A stretch of DNA of 19,425 bases, from assembly GCA_023421505.1 (NCBI GenBank), contig JAEZTJ010000046.1, positions 1-19,425 of the forward strand. The letters are read 5' to 3'. This DNA is from Bacillota bacterium. GTDB lineage: Bacteria; Bacillota; Clostridia; Lachnospirales; Lachnospiraceae. Below the pieces are notes generated by a model, which made no database searches, was not told where the DNA came from, and saw nothing but the letters and a program-made list of their open reading frames with translations. A program made the translations under genes and the position numbers. This document shows positions 1 to 8,260 of this stretch, piece by piece (positions within the stretch are counted from its first letter, which is position 1; each line of letters starts with the position of its first letter).

Positions 1-560
1 CGGGAGTAGTGCCAGTACCGGGGCCAGGTGTAACACCGGGAGTGCCGGGAGCAGTGCCAGTACCTAAGCCGGGTGTAACACCGGGAGTGCCAGGAGCAGT
101 GCGGGTACCTAAGCCGGGTGTAACACCAGGAGTGCCGGGAGCAGTACGGGTACCAGAGCCGGGCATCATGGGAGTAGAAGGTGTACCGGGTCTAGCGGGA
201 GCAGTGCCAGTACCAGGGCTAGGTGTAACGCCAGGAGTGCCGGGAGCAGTGCGGGTACCAGAGCCGGGCATCATGGGGGTGGAAGGTGTAACACCGGGTC
301 TAGCGGGAGCAGTGCCAGTACCTAGGCCGGGTGTAACACCGGGAGTACTAGGAGCACCGGGAGGAGAGCCGGAACCGGGCATCATAGGAGAGGAAGGAGT
401 GCCGGGTCTAGCCGGAACAATACCGGCACCGGTGCCGGGTGTAACACCAGGAGCAGTTGGAGCAGTTCCGGTACCTAAGCCAGGTGTAACACCGGGAGTG
501 CTGGGAGTAGTGCGGGTTCCGGTGCCAGGCATCATGGGAGTGGAAGGTAAACCGGGTATG
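1..560 (-). repeat. Degenerate coding tandem repeats with ~45-bp units nested in ~105-150-bp units
   Basis: Within the repeat protein, a 15-residue unit (about GLGTGTAPGTPGVTP, 45 bp) recurs back to back nearest the left edge. A longer unit is marked by Met-Met-Pro-Gly: on the plus strand the CATCAT marking Met-Met lies at 164-169, 269-274, 380-385 and 530-535, giving spacings of 105, 111 and 150 bp. All spacings are multiples of three, so unit gain or loss keeps the frame. The unit nearest the N-terminus is the most diverged. Confidence 0.8.
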
Positions 561-727
561 GATGGAGTGGTTGCATTGTTTCCATTGGAGCGATTCGGAG
601 TTGACGGGGTTGTGGTGCCTGGTGCAGCAGAACCATCAGGTGCCGTCATATTCTGGGTATTAACATTATAATTCGGCACTCTATAATTTCTTCCGGTGCC
701 GTAGCTTCTGCCTATAGTAAATGACAT
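1..727 (-). CDS. Pro/Gly/Thr-rich tandem-repeat protein, possible spore surface protein (3' end off the window)
   Basis: The minus strand is open without a stop from an ATG at 727-725 to the left edge (242 codons). The start has a good Shine-Dalgarno (TTAGGAG, 7 bases before ATG). The first ~30 residues (MSFTIGRSYGTGRNYRVPNY...) are Tyr/Asn/Arg-rich, with no signal peptide or membrane segment. The rest is low complexity, built from blocks such as GTGTAPGTPGVTPG, TRTAPGTPGVTP and STPMMPGSG. It is collagen-like in composition but lacks a strict Gly-X-Y register. The gene is richer in GC than its neighbours. A sigma-K-like promoter lies just upstream, which would put expression in the mother cell late in sporulation. 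A coat or exosporium role is therefore inferred; the family is not recognised. The plus-strand reading frame through the same DNA has no ribosome binding site and is taken as a shadow. Confidence 0.75.
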   Translation of the reverse strand, partial: MSFTIGRSYGTGRNYRVPNYNVNTQNMTAPDGSAAPGTTTPSTPNRSNGNNATTPSIPGLPSTPMMPGTGTRTTPSTPGVTPGLGTGTAPTAPGVTPGTGAGIVPARPGTPSSPMMPGSGSPPGAPSTPGVTPGLGTGTAPARPGVTPSTPMMPGSGTRTAPGTPGVTPSPGTGTAPARPGTPSTPMMPGSGTRTAPGTPGVTPGLGTRTAPGTPGVTPGLGTGTAPGTPGVTPGPGTGTTP

Positions 728-753
728 ATAATTACTCCTAAGCTTTTTGTAAT

Positions 754-781
754 TAATATATGCACAAAGGCGCCGAATGTG
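754..781 (-). promoter_or_regulatory. Candidate sigma-K promoter for the repeat protein gene
   Basis: Read on the minus strand, CACA (781-778) is followed by 14 bases and then GCATATATTA (763-754). This fits the sigma-K pattern of an AC-containing -35 and a CATANNNTA -10 about 16 bases later. The predicted start is near 747, leaving a leader of about 20 bases that contains the ribosome binding site. The match is by eye to a short, AT-rich consensus. Confidence 0.45.
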
Positions 782-869
782 AAATTATGTTTATTATAAT
801 AAGAATTGTATTACGAATATAGTAAGAATTGCCAAACGGTATCTTAAGATAAAATTTATAATAATATGG

Positions 870-898
870 TTGTACTATCGAATAAAAGACATTAAAAT
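870..898 (+). promoter_or_regulatory. Weak candidate sigma-A promoter for the methyltransferase operon
   Basis: TTGTAC (870-875), a 17-base spacer and TAAAAT (893-898) lie about 70 bases upstream of the methyltransferase ATG. The -35 matches consensus at only three of six positions and the -10 at five of six. The region is AT-rich, so chance is a real possibility. Confidence 0.25.
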
Positions 899-969
899 AG
901 ATATGAATATAATCCCAGCCTATGAAGGGCTATAAAATTATGTTAAAATGAAAAGAACGGACTGGAAAA

Positions 970-2175
970 ATGGATAAGATAATCAGAAAAACCTTTGAAA
1001 CTGCAATGAATAATGACTTAGTCAGTATCATTATCAGTAATTCTACGGATAAGGAAAAGTCATTAAAGGTTAAGATACGTAAGGTGTTACTTAAGGATAA
1101 GTTAAATTATCAGGTTTCAGAGTATATAGGAAATAAAGTATTTCACTCTAATCATGAGAAAGAAGAGCTTTTGGATAAATTACCTTGTTGGTTCGAGGGA
1201 CTTTTTCGACAGGCAGAATTAACGGATAGAATGGGTAAGTCGATTATTCTTATCAGTAAAAAGGGAAAAGTAACTGTAAATACGAAGCTTTTTAAGCCTT
1301 CTGGCGGCGAAGAAATAAAATCAGGCTGTGAGGAAGGAGTAAAAGATCAAAATACCTTACTGTCACATAATAAGAAGAGAAATTATATCCTTGAAGAAAA
1401 TAATCCGATTCCTTTTTTGATTGATTTAGGCGTAATGAATAAAGAAGGCGCTGTTGTTAAAGCAAAGTCAGATAAATTCAGGCAAATTAATCGGTTTCTT
1501 GAATACATCGAGGATGTACTTGCATACCTTCCAAAAGATAAGGAGATTACCATTCTTGATTTCGGCTGTGGTAAATCTTATCTGACCTTTGCTATGTATT
1601 ATTATTTAAAGTTATTAAAGGGTTATCAGATCAATGTAATTGGTCTTGATTTAAAAAAAGATGTTATAGAAAGCTGTAATAAATTAAGTGAAAAATATGG
1701 ATATGATAAGCTGCAGTTTAAAGTAGGAGATATTGCATCTTATGAGGGTAACAGCTCTGTAGATATGGTGGTTACTTTGCATGCCTGCGATACGGCGACG
1801 GATCATGCCTTGTATAAAGCAGTATCCTGGGGAGCGCAGGTTATTCTGTCGGTGCCCTGCTGTCAGCATGAGTTAAATCAACAGATACAGTGCACCACCT
1901 TAAAGCCGGTATTAAAATATGGTATTGTCAAGGAGCGAATGGCAGCCTTAATAACAGATGCCATAAGAGCGCAGCTCTTAGAAGTGAAGGGATACCGCGT
2001 ACAGCTTTTAGAGTTTATCGATATGGAGCATACACCCAAAAATATACTGATACGTGCTGTTAAGCGAAGCAGCTTAAATCAGGATACCAATAAGGTAAAT
2101 GAAGAACTGATTAATTGTATGAACTTTCTTAATCTTTCTCCATGCCTGCTTAATCTATTTGATAAAGGAAAGTAG
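970..2175 (+). CDS. Class I SAM-dependent methyltransferase (Methyltransf_32-like, PCCQHEL motif)
   Basis: The 401-residue protein has a Rossmann methyltransferase core in its second half. The SAM-binding glycine loop is DFGCGKSYL (197-205), followed by the acidic end of the second strand at GLDLK (225-229), GDIASY (253-258), VVTLHACDTATD (267-278) and SVPCCQHEL (294-302). The last two motifs are typical of the family that includes Pfam Methyltransf_32 and eukaryotic METTL25/GSTCD-like proteins. These act on, or are suspected to act on, RNA or protein; the bacterial substrate is not known to me. The N-terminal ~150 residues form a separate charged, Lys-rich domain that could bind nucleic acid (inference). 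The ribosome binding site is weak (GGACTGGAAAA). The next gene begins 14 bases after the stop, so the two are probably co-transcribed. Confidence 0.75.
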   Translation: MDKIIRKTFETAMNNDLVSIIISNSTDKEKSLKVKIRKVLLKDKLNYQVSEYIGNKVFHSNHEKEELLDKLPCWFEGLFRQAELTDRMGKSIILISKKGKVTVNTKLFKPSGGEEIKSGCEEGVKDQNTLLSHNKKRNYILEENNPIPFLIDLGVMNKEGAVVKAKSDKFRQINRFLEYIEDVLAYLPKDKEITILDFGCGKSYLTFAMYYYLKLLKGYQINVIGLDLKKDVIESCNKLSEKYGYDKLQFKVGDIASYEGNSSVDMVVTLHACDTATDHALYKAVSWGAQVILSVPCCQHELNQQIQCTTLKPVLKYGIVKERMAALITDAIRAQLLEVKGYRVQLLEFIDMEHTPKNILIRAVKRSSLNQDTNKVNEELINCMNFLNLSPCLLNLFDKGK

Positions 2176-2189
2176 AAGAAGGTTAATAA

Positions 2190-4736
2190 ATGCTAAAACA
2201 CATATATAGAATTATTATTTTAATAGCTGTTTTTGTCGCTGCATTATATTATTTTAGCAGAGATATTAAGGAAGTTGTTTTTGACATTGATAATACTACG
2301 ACAATGGAGGAGGCAACCTTTTCTTTAGTTACGATTAAATCAGGAGAAAATGAAATTAATATGCTTCACGGCTACAGCACCAATATGGATGCAAATAAAG
2401 TGCGGGAAGCAGTAACGCCTATTGGACCTAATCAAGCCTATGAGGTTCAGTTTAATAAAGAAGCTCTGGATATCAAGAAATTGAATTACGAGATCAGGGA
2501 ATTTGTAGGCAATAGTTTAATTGAAGCTGACTCGGTCAGTGTTTTTGAAGAAAATGGTGATATACAATCGGCAAAGGTAAAAATAAACACAGAACTTGAG
2601 ACAGAAAAAGAATATGCAGTGAAGATTACCTTAATTACCAGTAAAACAGAGAAAATCTATTTTTATCATAGGATAAAAAAATACGAGAAGACATATTTAA
2701 AAGAAAGTATTGATTTTATTAACGATTTTCATAAGGCAATTATGGATAAGGCTTCAGCAGGAGATATTATTCAATATATTGAACCATCAGGTGATGCCGA
2801 TAATTCCACTCTTTCCTATGTAAACATTCACTCCAGCTTTGAATTGATTTGCTGGGGGGATTTAAAGCCGAAAATAGTATCCGATATCGTGCCCACAGTG
2901 AAAGAAATATATGAAGATATTGCCTCGGTTGAGCTAAGCTATTTTATGCAGGCTACAGTAGCAGGTGTAACAGAAAGCTATCGTGTTACAGAATTTTACC
3001 GGGTTCGTTATGCCACAGATCGAATGAAACTGTTAAATTATGAACGTTATATGGAGTCTTTATTCGACATAAAGCTTGCTAATATTTCAGAGAATAAATT
3101 AAAATTAGGAATTACATCAGAGCATGATATTCAATATAGGGCAGGAGCGGATTCCTCAAAAATAGCCTTTGTTAGAAATAGAGAATTGTGGTTTTACGAT
3201 TTGGAGAACAATAAGATTACAAAGGTTTTTTCCTTCCGCCAGGAGAAAACAGATTATATAAGAGATTTGTACGACCAGCATAATATTCGTATTCTCAATA
3301 TGGATGCGGAGGGAAATATTAATTTTCTTGTATATGGGTATATGAATCGCGGGCAGTACGAAGGAAGAGTAGCAGTCATTCTTTACCGCTATATTCGTGC
3401 GGAAGACAGGGTACAGGAACTGGTTTATATACCAGTGAATGAGCCTTATCAAAGTCTGAAAGAAAATCTTGGTGAGCTCTCCTACTTAAATGCAAAGGAT
3501 GTTTTCTACTTTCATTTATATAATACAATCTACGCGTATAACTTAATCACCAGAGAGCTTACTGTAGTTGCCTCGGATATAGAAAAACAACAGATTGTAG
3601 TACTAAAGAATTTGAACTATGTTGTTTGGCAAGAAAGTAATGCTCCAAATAAATCTAAAAATATAGATATTATGAATCTAGAGACAGGAGTGACGGATAA
3701 GATCGGTGCAGCTGTGGGTTATAATGTCCGCTTGATGGGTATTGCTGATGATAATATCGTGTATGGTTTTGTAAAAGAAGGTGATATTACGGCAATGGTA
3801 GATGGCAGTATTATAGTACCGTTAGAAACGATTGAAATAGCCTCTGTTGATAAGAAAATCTCAACAAGCTACAAAGTACCGGGCTATTATGTTACAGGAC
3901 TCACTGTAAAGGATAATATCATAGAAATGCGTCGTGTGCAAAAGGTAAGCGGTGATGGAGAAATGAATTTTGTAGCTGCTACGAATGACAGATTGATCAA
4001 TCAGAAGAAGGCGATATCCTCTGTAATTAACATAACCTCCGAATCTGGCAAGGCATTAACTGAATATTATATGTCATTGCCTTCAGAATATAAGCTAAAG
4101 GAGCTGCCAAAGGTTTTAACCACAAAGAACACCGTTATTTCAGAAGACCCGACAGTCAGATTATATGAAAAAGAGATGCAGCAGCTTTCCTATTACCCCT
4201 ATATAGCGGGTGGTATAGAAGGAATGTATGAAAATGCTGCTGATGCGATTGCCGTAGTAAGGGAAGGTATAGGAGTTGTGGTTGATAGTAGTAACCAGCT
4301 AATCTGGGAACGTGGTGCGAAGCCTCCGGCATATACAATTTCGCAATTCGAAAATATGAACTACCTACCTTCTTCCGGTAATACAATAGTAAGCTGTATC
4401 AGACTTGTACTTGCTTATCAGGGAGTAACAGTCTCTGAAGACCAGCTAAGCACAGCTGATAGCTCGGCCTACAATGTGATGAAAAAATATTCGAAATATA
4501 CTCCGGTTCGTCTGACAGGAATTACACCTGAGGATGCTTTTTACTATATAGCAAAGGGGCGCCCTGTTATTGCAATGACGGATGCTAATCATGCAATCAT
4601 TATTTATGGATATGATTCATTTAATATCATGGTGCTAGATCCTTCTAAGGGTAAAGTAAGTAAGATGGGAATTCAGGATAGTGCTGATATATTTACTGCT
4701 GCCGGTAATGTATTTTTATCCTATCTGGAGAAATAA
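2190..4736 (+). CDS. Membrane-anchored surface protein: propeller-like middle and degenerate C39-peptidase-like C-terminus
   Basis: The protein has 848 residues. A single hydrophobic segment at about 6-22 with no obvious cleavage site suggests an N-terminal anchor with the remainder outside the cell. The region around 315-560 has recurring beta-rich strands of the type 'KIAFVRNRELWFYDL' and 'DVFYFHLYNTIYAYNL', which resemble beta-propeller blades. The last ~135 residues (712-848) resemble a C39 (bacteriocin-processing / papain-fold) domain: LVLAYQGV after the nucleophile site, NHAIIIYGYD (His 801) and VLDPSKG (Asp 817). Where family members have Cys-Gly at the helix start, this one reads NTIVSC, placing Thr 732 at the nucleophile position with the only Cys four residues later (736). 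It is thus probably inactive and may bind peptide instead. Start supported by AGAAGG eight bases upstream. The biological role is unknown. Confidence 0.65.
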   Translation: MLKHIYRIIILIAVFVAALYYFSRDIKEVVFDIDNTTTMEEATFSLVTIKSGENEINMLHGYSTNMDANKVREAVTPIGPNQAYEVQFNKEALDIKKLNYEIREFVGNSLIEADSVSVFEENGDIQSAKVKINTELETEKEYAVKITLITSKTEKIYFYHRIKKYEKTYLKESIDFINDFHKAIMDKASAGDIIQYIEPSGDADNSTLSYVNIHSSFELICWGDLKPKIVSDIVPTVKEIYEDIASVELSYFMQATVAGVTESYRVTEFYRVRYATDRMKLLNYERYMESLFDIKLANISENKLKLGITSEHDIQYRAGADSSKIAFVRNRELWFYDLENNKITKVFSFRQEKTDYIRDLYDQHNIRILNMDAEGNINFLVYGYMNRGQYEGRVAVILYRYIRAEDRVQELVYIPVNEPYQSLKENLGELSYLNAKDVFYFHLYNTIYAYNLITRELTVVASDIEKQQIVVLKNLNYVVWQESNAPNKSKNIDIMNLETGVTDKIGAAVGYNVRLMGIADDNIVYGFVKEGDITAMVDGSIIVPLETIEIASVDKKISTSYKVPGYYVTGLTVKDNIIEMRRVQKVSGDGEMNFVAATNDRLINQKKAISSVINITSESGKALTEYYMSLPSEYKLKELPKVLTTKNTVISEDPTVRLYEKEMQQLSYYPYIAGGIEGMYENAADAIAVVREGIGVVVDSSNQLIWERGAKPPAYTISQFENMNYLPSSGNTIVSCIRLVLAYQGVTVSEDQLSTADSSAYNVMKKYSKYTPVRLTGITPEDAFYYIAKGRPVIAMTDANHAIIIYGYDSFNIMVLDPSKGKVSKMGIQDSADIFTAAGNVFLSYLEK

Positions 4737-4850
4737 TATGTTTTGATAACAGGCTTAACTTAAGCTCTAAACAAGCAATGTTTTTTTATAGTTTATTCAA
4801 TATGAAATTTGTGATTACCGATATTCAATAGAAATAAAGGAGACGAAAAA

Positions 4851-5966
4851 ATGGATGATAGAATAAAGATGTTGGCGCATAATCTGGTGAATTATTCTAT
4901 GGAAGTAAAAAAGGGTGATAAGGTATATGTCCATTATATGGGCTCTGCAACGCAAGAGCTTGCAAGGCAGCTGGTAAAGGAGGTATATATAGCAGGTGGA
5001 GTTCCTTTTGTTCATTATACGGATATAAGACTTCAACGGGAAATACTTCTTAATTGCTCGGAAGAGCAGATGTCGCTTATGGCAAAGGTAGATGCATCAG
5101 AAATGAGTCAAATGGATTGTTATGTAGCAATCCGCGGAGCTGATAATGTTGCTGAGCTTTCTGATGTGCCATCCGAAAAAATGAGCCTATACGAAACATA
5201 TTACCAAACACCGGTTCATCATGATATCAGGGTGAAGAAAACCAGATGGGTAGTTTTAAGGTACCCGAATGCTGCAATGTCACAGCTGGCAAATATGAGT
5301 ATGGAAGCCTTTGAGGATTTTTATTTTAGAGTCTGTAATTTGGATTATTCAAAAATGGGCGAGGCAATGAAGAGTCTTGTCGATTATATGGAACGAACAG
5401 ACAGAGTAAGGATTGTGGGGCCAGGAACAGATTTAAGCTTTTCCATAAAGAATATTCCGGCTAATCCCTGTGCCGGAGACCGTAATATTCCAGACGGAGA
5501 GGTTTATACAGCACCGATCAGAGATTCTGTGAATGGGGTATTAAGCTATAATACGCCGGCAGTATTTCAGGGAGTCACATTTGAGAATATAACCTTCCGT
5601 TTTGAAAATGGCAAAATAGTGGAGGCTACAGCAAACGATACCACTCGTATCAATCATATTCTAGACATAGATGAAGGCGCCAGATATATTGGCGAATTTG
5701 CAATCGGAGTAAACCCATATATATTAAAGCCGATGAAGGATACCTTATTTGATGAGAAGATTATGGGCTCCTTCCACTTTACACCGGGTAACTGCTATGA
5801 AGATGCTCCTAACGGGAATAAATCTGCAATCCATTGGGATCTTGTTTGTATCCAGACTCCGGAGTTTGGCGGCGGTGAGATTTATTTTGATGATGTTTTG
5901 ATACGAAAGGATGGTCGCTTTGTAGTAAAAGAACTGGAAGGCTTAAATCCAGAGAATTTAATATAA
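4851..5966 (+). CDS. M29-family metallo-aminopeptidase (aminopeptidase T/S type)
   Basis: The 371-residue length fits the M29 family, cytoplasmic dimetal aminopeptidases that remove N-terminal residues from peptides (AmpS, AmpT, PepS, aminopeptidase II). The five metal ligands known for the family can be placed: Glu 217 in RNIPDGEVYTAP, Glu 282 in GEFAIGVN, His 309 in GSFHFTPG, and His 328 plus Asp 330 in SAIHWDLV. The N-terminal domain has the usual VKKGDKVYV start and AGGVPFVHY motif. The start follows AAAGGAGACGAAAAA, a strong ribosome binding site. The gene lies 114 bases after the preceding one; I saw no convincing terminator between them, so read-through is possible. Its likely job is peptide turnover. 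Confidence 0.9.
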   Translation: MDDRIKMLAHNLVNYSMEVKKGDKVYVHYMGSATQELARQLVKEVYIAGGVPFVHYTDIRLQREILLNCSEEQMSLMAKVDASEMSQMDCYVAIRGADNVAELSDVPSEKMSLYETYYQTPVHHDIRVKKTRWVVLRYPNAAMSQLANMSMEAFEDFYFRVCNLDYSKMGEAMKSLVDYMERTDRVRIVGPGTDLSFSIKNIPANPCAGDRNIPDGEVYTAPIRDSVNGVLSYNTPAVFQGVTFENITFRFENGKIVEATANDTTRINHILDIDEGARYIGEFAIGVNPYILKPMKDTLFDEKIMGSFHFTPGNCYEDAPNGNKSAIHWDLVCIQTPEFGGGEIYFDDVLIRKDGRFVVKELEGLNPENLI

Positions 5967-6037
5967 TGCAACAAAGTTTGCAAAAAAGAATGGGCATTAG
6001 TTAGTGCCTACACTAGAGTTAAATTAATAAGTATGTG

Positions 6038-6084
6038 TCTGCGCTGCAACCATATACTTATCATGCAATAAAAAGCAGCGCAGA
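6038..6084 (+). promoter_or_regulatory. GC-rich 10-bp perfect stem-loop just upstream of the glycosyltransferase ribosome binding site
   Basis: TCTGCGCTGC (6038-6047) and GCAGCGCAGA (6075-6084) are perfect inverted copies separated by 27 bases. The right arm ends four bases before the GAGG Shine-Dalgarno. There is no T-run after it, so it does not look like a terminator. It may be a leader hairpin or a protein-binding operator. Confidence 0.45.
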
Positions 6085-6097
6085 AATGAGGTTAAGC

Positions 6098-7114
6098 ATG
6101 AAATTAATGACAGCTGTAATACCGTGTTATAATTCATCGGCTTATATGGATCACGCCATAGACACGTTATTATCCGGCGGGGAAGAGATGGAGATCATCA
6201 TTGTAAATGATGGATCCGTTGATGATACCCAGAAAATTGCTGAAGAGTATCAGCTGAAGTATCCAAGTATTATCAAGGTAATTAAGCAGGAGAATGGCGG
6301 TCATGGTGAAGCGGTTAACACAGGACTTGCGAATGCTTCCGGTTTATATTTTAAGGTAGTTGACAGTGATGATTGGGTAAATGAAAGAGCCCTTAGACAG
6401 GTTATGGAGGTACTTAAGAACTTAATAGCTGACGGAAAAAGTCCTGATTTGTTCTTAGCCAACTATGTTTATGAAAAAACTGATGCAAAAAAGAAGAAGG
6501 TAATTAATTATAACTGGGCACTGCCAAAGGATCAGATCTTTACCTGGGATGATATGATGCATTTTAAGCAAAGCCAAAATATATTGATGCATTCAACCAT
6601 CTATCGCACGAAGCTTTTACAAAGCTGTGGAATACATCTGCCGAAGCATACCTTCTATGTTGACAATATATTTGTATATCAGCCACTGCCCTTTGTAAAA
6701 ACCCTTTATTATATGGACGTAAATTTATACCGCTATTTTATAGGAAGAGCGGATCAGTCAGTAAATGAACAGGTTATGATAAGACGTATTGATCAACAAT
6801 TAAAAATTACCAAAATTATGATTGAAGCCCACGACATCATGCAGATCAGAAGCAAAAAGCTGCAGAATTATATGATAAAATATTTATCCATGATGATGAC
6901 GGTAAGCAGTGTATTTCTGATTAAGGAAGGCAGTGATGAAAGTCTTGCTAAGAAGAAGGATTTGTGGGAATACTTAAAGAACTATGATAAACGCCTCTAT
7001 AAGAAGATGAGATCTCAAATACTGGGAAGATCCATGAATCTTCCGGGCAAATTCGGACGCAGTATTGTAGAGATGGGTTATAATATTACGAAAAAAATAT
7101 ATGGATTTAATTAA
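6098..7114 (+). CDS. Family 2 glycosyltransferase (GT-A fold)
   Basis: The 338-residue protein begins with the classic GT2 pattern: MTAVIPCYNSSAYMDHAI (4-21), EIIIVNDGSVDDT (32-44), QENGGHGEAVNTGLANA (64-80) and the nucleotide-sugar/metal site VVDSDDW (87-93). A second conserved patch, FYVDNIFVYQPL, occurs in the middle, and the C-terminal third is Lys-rich and probably helical. It has no membrane segment. It likely moves sugars onto a cell-surface polymer or lipid; donor and acceptor cannot be told. The reading frame is open to a GTG at 6035, but I chose ATG at 6098: it has GAGG six bases upstream and starts right at the first beta-strand. The longer form would translate through a strong hairpin. 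Confidence 0.85.
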   Translation: MKLMTAVIPCYNSSAYMDHAIDTLLSGGEEMEIIIVNDGSVDDTQKIAEEYQLKYPSIIKVIKQENGGHGEAVNTGLANASGLYFKVVDSDDWVNERALRQVMEVLKNLIADGKSPDLFLANYVYEKTDAKKKKVINYNWALPKDQIFTWDDMMHFKQSQNILMHSTIYRTKLLQSCGIHLPKHTFYVDNIFVYQPLPFVKTLYYMDVNLYRYFIGRADQSVNEQVMIRRIDQQLKITKIMIEAHDIMQIRSKKLQNYMIKYLSMMMTVSSVFLIKEGSDESLAKKKDLWEYLKNYDKRLYKKMRSQILGRSMNLPGKFGRSIVEMGYNITKKIYGFN

Positions 7115-7266
7115 AGATAAATGAAGTAACCTTTAGAATAGGCTCCGAACATAATAAGCTGGTTATATAATAGCACCAGCGCATAGTAATACTGGTATAA
7201 GTTCAGTTATATATCCTATTGTTAAAGGCATCTTTGAGATTTGTTTGTATATTTATCTTCAAACTA

Positions 7267-7314
7267 AAAAGGACAATAATACTAAAAGAAGTTTAGGTGT
7301 ATTATTGTCCTTTT
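7267..7314. terminator. Bidirectional intrinsic terminator
   Basis: AAAAGGACAATAATA (7267-7281) and TATTATTGTCCTTTT (7300-7314) form a perfect 15-bp stem. Inside it CTAAA (7282-7286) pairs with TTTAG (7292-7296) around a 5-base loop. The A-run on one side and T-run on the other suit termination in both directions. It lies between convergent genes (glycosyltransferase and PAP2 phosphatase) and ends five bases from the latter's stop. Confidence 0.9.
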
Positions 7315-7319
7315 CCATT

Positions 7320-8027
7320 TTAAGAAATAGATTCAGAAGTATGTTTTACCTTTGAAAGCTTAGCCTGTGATTTTTTTGAGTTCCTTTCCCAGGATGGAAG
7401 GTATACGATTAAATATATAATTATATTCAGTGCCAAAGCTCCAAATAAATCTAGTACCGAATGCTGCTTTAAGTATATGGTTGATAAGCAGATCATAACC
7501 GTAAGAATTAAGGTACTCCATTGCAGCCATTTTAGCTTATGAAGACGCTCGCTTCTATTAATAGCGATATAGGCCCCTACTGAATTAAATACATGAATGC
7601 TCGGAAATACATTGGTAGCAGTATCAATACTGTAGATTTTAGAAAGCATATCAATAAATATATTGCTCCTACCAAGGGTATCCAGATTTACTCTTAGGTA
7701 ATGCCCGTTAGGGTAAAAGGTATAGATGAGGAGACATATGGTCATTCCGGTAAATAAATAAGCACAGCATTTATAAAAATCCTGCTTTGAAGTTAGTAAA
7801 AAATATAACACTGTTACGAAAATATAAGCGAACCAGATAAAGTAGGGAATGATAAAAAGTTCGTTAAAGGGAATAAGATCATCAAGCTTTGAGTGCATTG
7901 GAGTAAAGTGTGTAGTTACTGTTTTCTCCAGATAAGTAAACCAAGCCATATAAATAAAGAAGTAGGAAAGGATAAGTCCATGTCTATATTTTAAAAACAA
8001 TTTTAGTAGGATGTTTTGTTTTTTCAC
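7320..8027 (-). CDS. PAP2-superfamily integral membrane phosphatase / phosphotransferase
   Basis: The 235-residue protein has about five to six hydrophobic segments (near 18-30, 56-78, 87-103, 142-156, 168-183 and 194-210). The core of the phosphatidic acid phosphatase fold is present: FPSIHVF (141-147, catalytic His 145) and STIYLKQHSVLD (182-193), which supplies the second His (189) and Asp 193. The usual Arg of the SR-x5-H-x3-D motif is Thr here, and PSIH replaces PSGH. This resembles the PAP2_3 / inositolphosphotransferase-like branch more than classical lipid phosphatases. The substrate is probably a lipid phosphate or polyprenyl diphosphate at the outer membrane face (inference). The start is GTG, preceded by GGAGG at a 10-base spacing. 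A strong promoter lies upstream. Confidence 0.85.
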   Translation of the reverse strand: MKKQNILLKLFLKYRHGLILSYFFIYMAWFTYLEKTVTTHFTPMHSKLDDLIPFNELFIIPYFIWFAYIFVTVLYFLLTSKQDFYKCCAYLFTGMTICLLIYTFYPNGHYLRVNLDTLGRSNIFIDMLSKIYSIDTATNVFPSIHVFNSVGAYIAINRSERLHKLKWLQWSTLILTVMICLSTIYLKQHSVLDLFGALALNIIIYLIVYLPSWERNSKKSQAKLSKVKHTSESIS

Positions 8028-8078
8028 CTAGTTAAATCCTCCATAGTCCGTTACTAATCAATATGATAAACTCTGTAA

Positions 8079-8107
8079 ATTATAGCATATAAAATAGTTG
8101 TTAACAA
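8079..8107 (-). promoter_or_regulatory. Sigma-A promoter with extended -10 for the PAP2 gene
   Basis: On the minus strand TTGTTA (8107-8102), a 17-base spacer and TATAAT (8084-8079) are found, with TG one base before the -10 box (TGCTATAAT). The predicted start is about 45 bases upstream of the GTG start codon. Confidence 0.7.
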
Positions 8108-8260
8108 TATTCTATTATTTATATTTTTGCCTTATTTTACGTATTAGTGAAGAAGTAATCACCTTTTTGTATCATAACAACTATATATGGTAGATTATAA
8201 ATATTAATATTGTATAGGATTATAATAGTTTCTTTGTCTTTACCGCGATAGAATAAATGA

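Noticed and set aside
1..560. CRISPR array
   Set aside because: The repeats are degenerate, contiguous and in frame with a coding sequence. There are no constant repeats separated by unique spacers.
9..671. Plus-strand 220-codon GTG-initiated frame with VPGPGVTPG-type repeats
   Set aside because: It has no ribosome binding site, while the opposite strand has a strong Shine-Dalgarno, an ATG and a promoter-like sequence. Low-complexity repeats leave several frames open.
4737..4850. Terminator between the C39-like gene and the aminopeptidase gene
   Set aside because: GCTTAACTTAAGC is palindromic, but it has a tiny stem and the T-run lies about 25 bases further on, so it is not convincing.
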